From Owenia fusiformis (Eukaryota > Annelida > Polychaeta > Sabellida > Oweniidae), in the NCBI GenBank assembly GCA_903813345.2, contig CAIIXF020000011.1:17593754-17653753 (forward strand): a stretch of DNA of 60,000 bases, written 5' to 3'. Position 1 is the stretch's first letter; the number at the start of each line of letters is the position of its first letter. Positions 32,452 through 45,300 of this stretch are shown here, piece by piece. Under the pieces are notes generated by a model that searched no databases, was not told where the DNA came from, and saw nothing but the letters and a program-made list of their open reading frames with translations. The translations under genes and the position numbers were made by a program.

Positions 32452-35319
32452 GTAAAATCATTTGATGACACACTGACACTTACCGGATATATGATAATGA
32501 TATAATAGATGGCTTACGTCACCGGGCTTCACTGCGTCTGTACGTAACTCTCCACTCGAATTACGATATGATTCAATGAACAATGTATTATTATTAAAAG
32601 CTCGAGGGTAAGATCTTTTTGTTAAATCTTTTAGAATCTTTCATATCTTTGATGTAAAATGAGATACTAGTAAGTAGATCATCTTGTTCAATCCTCCAGA
32701 ATCTTATCAATTTGATGTAAAATTAGGGAACAAACTACCCGAAGCTCCTTTTTACGTTTAAGAGAAGGTTCAATGCCGGAATGACCTATTATGAACTCAG
32801 CTAAACATATTCGGAAATGGGATATCGCATCGCCCTGCATCTGGACAAAAAGAATGAAAAAGATAGCAAAGGAATTGCAAAAAAACTGATACTCAATAAG
32901 ATATTTTCGACTAAATAGCTGAAAAATGAATAAAAACCAGTGCTGCCATCTTTTATTCAGATTTCTTCTTGGGCCAGACTTCCATTGACTTCGATATTAT
33001 GATCTTCGAAAAGTGACTATATTTCATGATTTATCAAAAAGTGTTGGTTGAATCTGTTTAATACTTGATTGATATATCAGGACTCTTTTGACATATTATC
33101 ATCAAAATTTGGGTTGTTAATAAACCAAGGTTTTTAGAGAATTTAAACATTGCATCAATGAAGATTGGGCCAAGTTTTTTTAAAAAGTCATGGAAAATGA
33201 TTCAAATAACATAACTGTATAAATCAAAGTTGTTCTTGTAGAAAACAGTTCACTGAATTCAAATATGCAATTAAAAGAAGGCAAATCTCACGAAAACGGG
33301 ATTTAGTGAGATTTCAAAAGCTCTAAAGAAACTGTTCTATTAGTTGCCCTCGTTCGGCATTTTTTGGGAGCCAGAACTTTTTCTTGAAACTTGCCCCCCC
33401 CCTTGTTACTTTATTTCTTTCTTATGAACGAAGAGACAAAGGCAACGATACGACATGTCTCAAACTTGCGAAGATATTAATATTTTTTACAATATTCTGC
33501 TAATGATGGTTTTAAAGCACAGCCAGGATGTGTGTACTAACTATGGCCGTCTAGCCTAGTCACATACAATCAGCAAAATCCCAATTACTGAGGTACGTTA
33601 GAAGTGGCAGAGAATTACGTATCTAGGTGTAATGTAAGGATTATATTCTTAAACTGTGCCATATGGTCAATCACTTGCTCTGAGAATTCCTGAATTATTG
33701 ACAAGACGGCTTCTACTAGATATAGTATCTGCTTAGGGTATTCACCTCTGTTATTATTTCACCACCAGGGGTGGTAACATATTGACAGTCATACTCTCTA
33801 ACTTTTTTGTGGACGGCGTTCGGCGGTTGGGTTCGGCGGTCGGCGTTTGTAAAAAATGGCAGGTAGTGATATTTTACATGTAAATGCCTTGTTCTGTGAA
33901 TAGCTCCTCGTCGCCATTGTTTATAATAATCATAAGGCTGAAATACTTAACGCCATTCGATGGGAACTACACTAGCCAAACGACCGTCTCGTTACAGCAA
34001 GAAGTACAGTGATTTTATTTTGCCAGGAAGCCAACCGTGTAACATTAGTTCAAAAACTCATATATTGCAGCTGAATGAAAATAAAAACCAACCCATGGGA
34101 ATAATTTCACAATAAAGTTCGTACGGCTCGCTTGACAATAAAAGAATATCGTCTACTCAGAGTCGTCTAACAAATTAGAAAAATGTGGAAACATAATTTG
34201 CAACTTAACTCTAGTGCTGATAACGCATGAAACGATTAATTAATTTTGAAACTTGCGCACTCTGGTGCACAGATTTAAAATACAAATCTAATCATTCTTT
34301 TAGATATTAACATTATTAACGTTATTAATTTGTTTAACATACGTGTAAATTCGTTTTATTTTATCTTTCAGATTGATAACACATCCACTTCAATTTATAC
34401 AGTTATATCAGTGTGAGACACGATGTGGGATTAAATATAGTCCCAGAGTTCGCTAGTTACCATCGAGATTTGCTGGTGTTCTATAGGGATTTTAATCATC
34501 GTGATGCATACTGGAAGTTGCGTGATATGACTCCTTTGTTCTAATTTCATGAGAACGTAAAAGGTGAGAAGTTGATACTGTGATAGAATTGAGGACAAAC
34601 ATATTGAATGCACGTGGTCGTATTGCACTTGAAGTCGAACCAGCACCTTCTGAAAACGCTGGATACACACTGTTTTGAAAGCAAATTCAGACATTGGTGA
34701 GTTCATTAACACAGATTTAACTTGTAACTGTATGGAAGACTTAAAATACCGCAAAGGAAGACTTTTATATTTTACAAAGGCTCTTATAAATAATTTAATA
34801 AAAGATCACTTTTGCCCATTTAAAATGTTTTACGTCCAAGACGTTTGTTTTTATGGAGAACATAGCAAAGTGAAACCGGAAATTAATTTTGTCTTCTCGG
34901 AACTATTTGTGAGACAAGGGCTTTGCTACAGCATTAATGCTTTAATCTTAGACCCCAAACTCTCTAATTGTAATTTTATCTTTACACGCTTCAAACTGAC
35001 TCTTCAAGAGATCGAGAACTTCTGTGTATTAATTGATTGTGCATTCCTTATTTTCAGCTAGAGGCACTTGTTAAACCGCACCAGTTCGGGCTGCATCAAT
35101 GTAAGGAGACCATTATATACAAGGATATAAAATAATAGAAGGAAATCACATTATCGTGTGAACTTTTTACAGAGATACTCAAACCACTAAGATGTTTTAG
35201 GCTGATAGTGACTAAAGTCAAAACTGTATTTATATAAAACTACTTTAAATATTTACAAACGGAGTCATCATAAACGTTGACCAGATGCAACATTTAAAGG
35301 AGTGGGTGTTGTCTGTAGT
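32452..35319. other. Intergenic or 5' untranslated region before B4GALT-like gene
   Basis: It holds one copy of the GGCAGGTAGTG repeat (33759-33900). A good acceptor, TATCTTTCAG, ends near 34372 and could open the 5' exon of the glycosyltransferase gene. Open frames at 34431-34754 (minus) and 34675-35061 (plus) overlap each other and show no known domain. REV3L's large middle exon is not here. Confidence 0.45.
33759..33900 (+). repeat. GTAACAAATGGCAGGT repeat family, separate copy
   Basis: It starts TCACCACCAGGGGTGGTAAC and contains GACGGCGTTCGGCGGTTGGG, AAATGGCAGGTAGTGATATT and AAATGCCTTGTTCTGTGAA. It is among the best preserved units of the family. Confidence 0.7.
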
Positions 35320-36331
35320 ATGTTCGGGAGGAGGGATATACCTCCAGTGATTCTTCTATTATTTGTCATCATACTCGTGATGTGTACCTTGTCTCAAATA
35401 ATAGTTGTGCACCAGACGAAACACATGCAGAAGTTCCGTTCCGCCCGGGAGATTCACGCCGAGCTACGGGAGATGGACAGGAATCTGCGTCAAATGATGA
35501 GGCGGCCGGTTCCCAGCCTGGAACATAATCGAAAGGTTTTGATTAATGAATTGAATCAAATTAAGATCCGAGACATTCTTAAACAAGCTGAGGAGAGGAA
35601 TGTTATGGAAAATAAATTAGTGCCAAACAATGTTATTTATACGGATAGAAATCTAAAATTATCTAAAATGTCAAAACAAGACCCGAAGAGTAATGTGGTT
35701 GAACCATATACAGAAAAGATAAATAGTCAGAATATTTCTGTATCTAGAAATAAAGATGAAAACAATAATGTTAAATTGGTCTTGTCGAGAATAGCAGATC
35801 AAAGCTCAATACTCCGAAGTTCTGGCCTTAAAGTCAATAACAATTCCCTCGAGCCCCTTACCAGTTCCCAAGGGAAGTCTCAGGCCAATGAAGAAGTGAC
35901 AAATGTCATCAATTCTCAACCTGATAGATCCAAAGACATCTCAACTGGAGGAATCGATCATTATCTCACACCAACACAATCACTTCATACTAGTTCACAT
36001 CGTAAGAGAAAAATTACGAAAAGTCGAATGAGAAAACAAACTGCTCAAACAGAAACGAATCCCCATCACCCCAGTTTAAGAACTATACGCATATCTGATT
36101 ATGATTATTCAAGTAAAATCAGGAAGACAGCATTAGAAACCTCCTCAATAGTTGTCGATTATAATGCAAAAACATTTATGAATATCACAAATGACACTGT
36201 AACTGCTCATCAAGAGGATACCAAAATTGACAGGCGGCAGACGACAGACGACCATCATATCAATGTCAACACTACCAAACCTGACGTCATTGACCCGATT
36301 AACTACTGCCCCGAGGTGCCACCAAATTTAG
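35320..36331 (+). CDS. B4GALT-like exon 1: tail, membrane anchor and stem
   Basis: A 1012-base exon encoding 337 residues, ending with donor G|GTGAGT. It holds the short basic tail, the hydrophobic segment PPVILLLFVIILVMCTL, a charged and probably helical stretch (residues about 35-90) and a long Asn/Ser/Thr/Lys-rich stem. The stem has little similarity to other family members. Confidence 0.9.
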
Positions 36332-39300
36332 GTGAGTTAAATACCAAATCGAGGCTATTCTCAAAATTCGAGCTATGAGTCTGCTAATGTCCATAATTTT
36401 AATCAATTGCTTAATTGATCCACTTACTGAGTCAGAATCTGTTTGACCAATCAGCTTCTGTTAATTGTGTAAATCAGGATCTGTAAGGATTTTGAAGCTT
36501 TGGGTAATATAGAGGGGTACAGAAAATACATCATACATGTACGTAATAGAACTACTGAGAAGTAGAGATAGCAAGTTTGGGTTACTCAGTCATGCAAACT
36601 GTCTGCCAGTGGCTGGCATTTTCGTCATCCTTATTCCCATCCCTCATCTCAATAATGGTATATCTTAAACTGATTCTATTAGTTGTAAATAGAAATTAGA
36701 AGCTGGCGATAACTTGTTCCGAGCTTAGTCATCAGTGCTTTATTGGACTCAATTCAAGCATCAAAACATTTGATGCAATCAAGTGCTGATTGATACATTT
36801 GGCACATCTTTCATTGGAAACTAACGGGAAATCATTGGTTTATATTTAGAGCTATTCGTCATACGCCTCAATGTAATTAAGAATCACTTGATCTGATTTG
36901 TTCGTATTACAGGCCAAAAGTCGATGCGTCTTATCAATTATACATACTCAATAATCATTTAAATATACATCAACTTGGTTTTGTTTGGATTGAAGTTCCC
37001 AAGCTGTATGCTTTTTACGAAGTGCTTGATCACTCTTACCTTATATTAGCGAATGCAACTAACGCTTGTCGGCTACCGGATTAATCAACTGTTTTATTGG
37101 CAACACATTTAAATATGAATAGTATAGTACTTGCCGCTATTTCATTCATATTCAAATTAGTTGGTCATAAAATACTATGTTAATCCGGTAGCCGACAGGC
37201 GTTAGTTGCATTCGCGAATGCAAGGTTAGTTTTTTTACGTAAACTTGAACAAGGGTGTGTAATAGTAATTAAATGAATCGTATAGTGCTGGAGAGTGGTA
37301 TACCAGCATCGTATACAACGCCATCGTACATCACTCCATCGTAGAACTCTCAACCGTATTATATTCTAAAATTCCTTGAACTAATCATATAATAGATACA
37401 TTTTAATTTGCTTTTCTAAATATACAGTAACATGCGTTTTCTCAAGATTTGTAATGGTTATACAATTTACATGTTATGCAATGAATGTACCAGGGGTGGG
37501 GGGGGGGCAGTAAGTCAATATACAGAATGCTGAGGCCCTCTGAAATAGAACCAATGGACATATTACTGTATGTGCATTTAGTCTTCTCCAAGAAGAGAAT
37601 TGGCTTCTGGTTTCTGAAACACCATCCACATTTTTCTTACATTACAAATTGACTTCTTGGCAAAACTGGTTTGATTAAGTCCCAATTTCAATTATTTGTT
37701 GACTATCGCATGTTAAATTTAAAACTACACGGAAAGTTACTCCAATTTCCAATACCTATTCTATTAATCATGGAATTCAAGACGAACTGCGAGCGTATAA
37801 GTGCGCACATCTATGGAAGAAGAATTACCAGCAGACAGTTTCAATAACCTCTTCACCATCTCTAGCAGCTGTATTTTTCTTAACAATACTATCTGTAATG
37901 ATCGGATTGTTAATGATTCCTGAATGGCGGGGGTTTAACTCTATATTTATATCAATATAATGTACAGGGGCGACGTAGCCAGCTTTCAGTCGGGGGGGGG
38001 GGAGGGGTGCGATCGCCATTTTTTTGATTTTCAGTCAGTGGGGGGGGGGGGGGGGTGCGATCGTGACATAAGCAAGCAAAAAGTTGTTTTTAAGTTTGTT
38101 ATGAATTTTACAAAAAAGTATGTAACTTCCTTCAAACTTGAGCTAGAAGCCTCAAATAAAAGGCATTTTAAAGCTCTTTTCGTCATCTATCTAATGGTTC
38201 TATTTCATTGATAATGGGGGGTGCGATCGTTTCCCCTGGCTACGCCTATGAAAAGCAGCTCTTAAATCACTTTTCAGTATTTACATAGACAGGCCCGTGG
38301 ACAGCATTCGCCATGGAGTCACTTTTTAAAAAATTTCAGGGGCACTTTTGACAACGTTGGCCTAAAAATGGCCAAAATCACTTGAAAAGTGCTCAGAATG
38401 GTAAAATACTGCATGATTTTGAAAGATTTTTTTGCCAGAACCACCTTGGCTTCGGGTCTGTAGAAGAGCAGTATTGAAACAAAACTGAGATAATACATAA
38501 CAAATATGCAAATGTGTGCTTGTCAGGCACATGAATTCCCTGCATGGGTCTTGGGGAATATCAAATGTGGAAGCCTTGTGGGTGAAGGGGGGAGGGTCTG
38601 AGACATTGTACGTCTTTTCGTGTAGTAGATCAACTTGGCAACTATTGCATATTCTGCTCTTGGTGTTCAGTGCTATTTTCCTTGAAAGTCCTCTCATATT
38701 ACTTCATTAATGCAATTGTTCAAGTCTCGATATACAGTGAAACCTCTGAAGTGGAACACCTCCAAAGTGGAACACTCTTAACAAATGTGTTCCACTTAGA
38801 CAGGTTTTACTGTACTCGAAAAGTGTTACGTATACTGTATGGTGGAATTTTTCGAGTTAATTTCAAATTTTTGGGTGGATTTATAAAGGTACCATCCTGA
38901 ATTGTACCCTTGCTAATATCTTAAAACGTTAATGGATTTTTGCCATTTAAAAATAAAAGCTAAATCTGCCTCTTGGTAATATCTAAAATGTTAACATAAT
39001 TGTAGAAATTATAATAGAGGATTCGTAGTAATCGTTTAATGTGTAATTGAACACGAGGGACAAGATAAATTTTGTGAGCTAAATCTGCAATCATACAATT
39101 ATTATAAAATCTAGCTTTTCGAGAAAAAGATGGAGATACAAATGATGATCACTGGTCTGAAAACCACCGAAAATAAAACGAACATTCGTTCATTTGTTTT
39201 CAGTATGTCTTAATATTAAGGAATCTAAATACTTCTTATGCAGATGCATGAGCAAATAGGCGTAACCCCTTAGCAGTTGAAAATACATACTAGGTAAAAA

Positions 39301-42300
39301 TGCAATATATAATGAAGGATATAAATGGATTAGTCCTACAATATTATATAAATAATATACACGACAATAGTTAATAAGTATATCGCCACTGTTAACAATA
39401 TGCCAAAACAGTGCTTCTGGAGGAGTCCAGCTACAAGCTTCTGTGACCCCCTCTACTTGACAACACACTTTCTCAGTGAAGGGGGGTCAGAAGGGCTCGT
39501 AGCTAGACTACATCTGAATCTCGCAATCAATCCAAGATTCACCTCACGCAACGGACTTGTTCCAGATTGACACCCGAGCCTTAGTTACAGCATAAGACGA
39601 GTGAAGTGTCAATATAGAAGCTAACACAATATTATAACTTGGTTATCTTAGCAATTTCCAAGCAATAAACTTTGATAAATTCAATTTATATATTTGATGC
39701 AATATATCAACTATGCGATATAAAAGTGTTTCGTTATAATTGGAACGGACTGCTAGTCAAATTGTTTCGGTTTTACGAGGGTGGATCATAAAGTTCTTAT
39801 AATATTGCACATATTTTCTTATTTTTGATGTTCTTGCAGACTGTTGCTATCCTTGAAAAGGAAGCCTCATATCATATACACAAAATAAACATACCCCATA
39901 TTGGTTCCTTGAAGGGTTCTTTTACATGACTCTCGACCGTAAGCTAAGGTCTATTGATAATCTACCGACGTTTCCACTGAGGTTCGAATGGCTCGTTGCC
40001 ACATCACCCCCAGCAAGAGGGTGGATAGCCCAGAATTCAAAGATGAACCTTTCTCAATATGATAAACCTCTAGACGTTCATATTTACATTGAGACAGATT
40101 CGTCTATGAATTCCGGGAAATTACCTCTTCTGTCCCTTATTAGCTGACTTATGAATTTCAAGTGTTAATGGCGAACCAAGCTGAGGTTAATCATCTCTAT
40201 AGCTTGTGTTTTAGGGGACAATAATTCCTTCCCTCTGGTACGACTTTCACGTTTATACAATGCATCACGTCTTATTGAGGTTTCTTCCTTCATATTTTTG
40301 AAAAAAACTGTTATTTCTTTGAGTTAGCCGCGTTTTTGAGTTTGCGCATTTTAGGGTTGACACCCGGGGGTTGAGAGTATTTTGACCTACCATGACCTAT
40401 ATAGGACAAGATCCATTAAAAGCTCGTAAAACGAGTTGTGGGCTAAAAGCTTCCATTAACAAGGTCCAATAACTACAGGGGTTACATCAATTTCTCTCTC
40501 CGTCTCTTTAGAGATTCGAGGTGAACCAAAAGCTTTAATTATTTATTACCTGATGTGGTAAAACTTAGATTTAATTACACAAATAGTTGAAGTAAGCCTA
40601 GATCAAGTACTAAATGGTTATTCTAAAAGAGATATAAATTCTACCCGCCACAGCAGATATTTTATTAATCCATCATACTTCACAGGTGCAAGTGAAAATG
40701 TGAGAGATTGATCATCAATCAAATGCTGATAAATCGATTATATAAGAGATTAGTTTGTATTTATGTGACCATCTCGAAGTCCTACAATGTACTTAAATCC
40801 TTATTTTAAAAACCAGTTGTATTAAAGACTTTGTGATATGCATCATGCATTGTCACTTTCTGACCAATCAGATCACAGTAATGCCATGCTATATATCAGA
40901 TAACTAAGCATGATTGGAAGATAAAACAGGAAAACATGGCCATGTAGGTTCTTATGCATTTGTATTGTGTAAGTGTTAGTGTTAACGCTTGTTGAAAATG
41001 ATTTAAGAATTTTAGCACGGTACTCAATGAATTGTGGAACTTATTTATGATACGCTAGGCCTATCGACCTCGTACAAAAACCTCCTTGGATTAAGTCCTT
41101 TAATGTTAGTCAAGGATAACCTGATAACGAGAATGTAGCAGTTTTAGATTATAATTTGCCTCTTAATTTAATCATTTCTTTTTTGATGACATTCATCGAA
41201 AACCTCAAACAAGCTGAGAACATCTCCAAGGATGTATTAATGCTATATCGTTATTGTTCTCAGCAACTATGTAGTCCACGATGTAATTTCATATTTAGAG
41301 TTCAAATATTGTATCACTATTTTGAACATTTAATGATGTAAATCAAGATTATTTGTACTGCATCTAATATAATAGATTAGATGTTATTTGGTAACTGTAT
41401 TTATTTCTAGTATATGATAGTCATGTCTTTGCAATTAAAAGTTGTGTTGGTCAATGTATCGACATACTTGTCACGTCTGTGCCATAAATAGACAAGCTGG
41501 TATCTAATGATATAATAAAGTAGCGATTACCAACTCCTATGTCATTATTAGGTTTTGTGATATAGTTGCTAACTAGGAAGAAAATCTAATTTTGTGTATT
41601 TAGACTTTCCGTCCAAGAGGAGTCGCTTTTATCTATCAATTTATTTTTTTCAAATTCTCTCATCATTAATGTTAATAAAATGGTTTTAAAGCTATACATG
41701 TCAGATGTTCTAATACATCAAACCACATGCTGCATCAATACCAGAATTAGTTGGTACATGTACCAGTGAAAAAGGAGATACTCCACCCTCGCGTAAAAGT
41801 CACGTCACTTACTGGAGAGTTTAAGCTAGCGATATTTTTCAGAGCTGTGTTTAGAACGGGAGATTTGCAATTTCGCGTTGGTGTCAAACGGAATCATTAT
41901 ACTCATGTCTATTGAATACTATGCTGGCAATTTTGATTTCGATGAACAGTATAATGCTTTCTGAAAAGAATGTTATGTGTCATACATTTTTAGCTCCACA
42001 TATCATACGAAACGAGCTTCTTTAAAATCATAGAAAACTAGCTATATAACTATTAATGGCATATTACACGATGATGTGTACTCTATGTAACGGACTAAGT
42101 AAACATCGTAACCGAACGATTTAGTGAGAAAACTACAGGCATTTGTATAGGGCAACTTGTGCGTACAGGTTGACGTTTCGATTTTATATGCATTGCTTAA
42201 AGACTCTATTGAGGAAGAGGTATACTGTAGATACTTAGGCTAAATGAATATATAAAAGGAGACCCTCAACCACGAGAACCTAGTTCATTTGATTCACTCG

Positions 42301-45300
42301 GTCATCAATTCGGTTATGTTTTGCATTCATTTCAATGCGACAGTGTATACCTCATCGCACTTTTGTTAAGTAATTTTCTTCTGCACCAGAGCAGCGAATT
42401 TCTCACATACCATCTGAAAAGATGCAGTGTAGGGCACAGCTAATTAAGGCAATGTTTTACAATTAATATCACCTTTGTCCTAGGAGATGTAATTACAGTT
42501 TGAAGATCTGAGAAAGAACTTAAACAAATCTCAACTGTCACCTATCAAGATAAATGTTTACACCATTTATTGGTAAATACATAAGCAGAGGCACTTCTCA
42601 AGGGCCATTCTTTGGGAGCAAAACCATTATTCTTTACTGCTTATTCTTAAAATATTCAGTGATATGAGCCATCAGTATGTAAGAGAATTACTTAGTTGAT
42701 GTTATTCAGGATTAATGTAGCAGTAATATATATATCATAGTTATTACAAAGTTGGAGTTTATAAATATTATGATGATTTACTTATAACAAAATATTGTCG
42801 ATGTCGTCTAATACTTATTGTCTGATCCCGTTTGGGAATAATTACTGATTGTAATAATGATGGTATAATGTAAGCTATATACATGTGAATAATAGATTGC
42901 TCTAGGGACGCTTATATATCATATGTCCCCAGTCAAGTTGACATAAAACGTGTGTATCACGGTGGATAGAGATGACGCGGTTCAACCAATAATTTGAAGG
43001 CTCATATAACGTTGCACGAAAATTCTGTTTGTAAATGATAATTCAAATGATGAAACGAATGTAATTGTAATTTCAGTTGGGCGAGTATTTCTTGACCTTA
43101 ACCACACACATGACTTGACAGGCAGAGATATCATAGACCTGAACCCCGAAGTAAAGTTTGGTGGTCAATGGCGACCGCATCATTGCACTGCACGACATAG
43201 AGTCGCCGTCATTGTTCCTTATAGAGACAGGGAGAGCCATCTAACGGTGCTATTGTCACATCTTCATCCTATCCTACAGCGGCAATTGCTCGACTACAGA
43301 ATATATGTAGTTGAACAGGTATAGATTGGTTCGTATAAATATTCACTTGTATTTTCTGTCCCTTTTGGTGGTGCTTCACTTTTATTCATGCTTTTATTTA
43401 GTGAAATATCATTTTCTACTATTTCACATTTGGATATAGTTTTGAGAAAAAGGTTTGGAGTCATGTAATCATTATATCACTTTATAATATAAATCGGTTT
43501 CGAATTATGTCAGTTAAATACACTTTCAAATCAGATTCCACAAACCAATCGATCAATAGTAACGTAATGGTTATGATGTCATTGGGTTATGATTGGCGTG
43601 GCTCTACACTACGCACCATCTTTATAATATACAGTTCCGTTATAATACGCTTCGCTGTATACGACATCGGTTGTGATACGCATTTCTCACTTGTGATACG
43701 ATTATCACCACCATGCATGATACACATAATTTTACATTTCCTCCGATCGTATATCAAAACAAATGTTTTCCTAAAGTCTAAGGCGAACGATACCCACGTC
43801 TTATATGTTGCTTTAGAATTAGATGGAAACATGTTTATTTTGACAGTAACATCGTGTTTGTTTTGAGATCTAACCCATATCCTTATCATCAGCACTTCAT
43901 TCCGAGACACCGGTCGAAAATGCATAGACAGTAGAATACGTCTAAAACCAATTCGCAGATTTTGCATTGAGAGTAGCCATGCCTCAAGACTGTACGTGTA
44001 CCCCGCTGTACTTCACATTCCCTTATTGTGTTGGGAAGGTAAAGTACCCAGGGGGTACAAAGTCTTGAGACAAGACTACATTGAAAAGCTCTTCTTATTT
44101 CTTTCCTTGTACATCGGTCTGGAGGAGGTGTGTCGATACCTAATTCTGGAAACACTTCGGAATATGAATTAAGCCATGGCATACAAGTCCATAATACCTG
44201 CATTCTAGTATGTCAGAGCCCCTCTCATCTGCCGTTTGCGAGAGTTTGGTAGGATTAAAACAAAGGAGGCGCAACTATATCGCGATGTAATACCTGTGAT
44301 TGTTTTATTTTGTAGGCTGGTCAGAAAACCTTTAACAAAGCTCAAATAATGAACGCCGCATTTTTGGAGGCGTTGAGGCAGTATAATTTCCAATGTTTTG
44401 TCTTCCACGACGTAGATCTGGTGCCCGAGGATGATAGAAATATGTACTCATGTCCCATACAACCAAGGCACATGTCAATGGCTATTGATGAGATGGGTTA
44501 TAAGTAAGTTATCTTCAAATGAACAGAATACGAATTCTGAAAGAGGGTGCATTTCAACTGAACCAATTTCGATCTTACCCCTTTCTTACGTCTATAATGT
44601 AAATCTATATTGAGATGACCCACCGTCTTATTTGGTCCAAATCGACATATAAAAATGGCGGATTCAAAATTTTCTTCGCTTCGAATGATATTATGTTAAT
44701 TTCTGGCGAGTTAACCAATATCATAGCTTGTTATTTAACATCGATAAAGAAAGATGTAAGGAATTTGCTTACCTCGATTGAAAACATCACAACGACGTGT
44801 TATATTCAAAAACTAACTGGCGAGAATTTGCGCAAACGAATTAAGGTGGTACGCAAGGACGTAATATGTCGGTCATCGCTAAAGCTCCGGGGGTTTCCCT
44901 TCTCTTGAAGAAGGGTGAACTAGACATGCTACTACACTGCCATCTTTCTGTTCACTAAGTCTCTAATTATGTTTTTTATGATTCAGGTTAGCGTACGATG
45001 AGTTGGTTGGTGGAGTGTTGAACATGCGCACTGAGCATTTCCTGCGAGTCAATGGTTACTCAAATCTCTACTGGGGATGGGGAGCCGAAGATGATGATAT
45101 GGCATATAGGTTTGTATATGTTTAGTTCGCTTTCAGACCCAAAACCAGAATTTCCAAAGGCCTCTGTAATCGTTTTCTCTGAAAAATACGACATATTAAA
45201 ATGGACACCACAAATGTCTTTTTCTAAATTGGGGCCAACGTTTGCCCCTTTTTGTGTCACCACAAGAATTGGTGACACATTGTCCTAGTCTCCAAGTTTC

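Larger units (their letters stand above)
36332..43076. other. Intron 1 of the B4GALT-like gene
   Basis: A 6.7-kb intron with several foldback elements (37038-37227, 37964-38250, 38290-38460, 39427-39504) and a segment near 41847-42200 that is duplicated downstream at 55.8-57.4 kb. No independent gene is recognised. Confidence 0.7.

Noticed and set aside
34431-35061. 107- and 128-codon frames on opposite strands before the B4GALT-like gene
   Set aside because: They overlap each other, lack recognisable features, and may be part of the 5' untranslated region.
43507-44203. 119-, 126- and 104-codon frames in B4GALT-like intron 2
   Set aside because: They lie on both strands between two well-supported exons with no domain or splice support.
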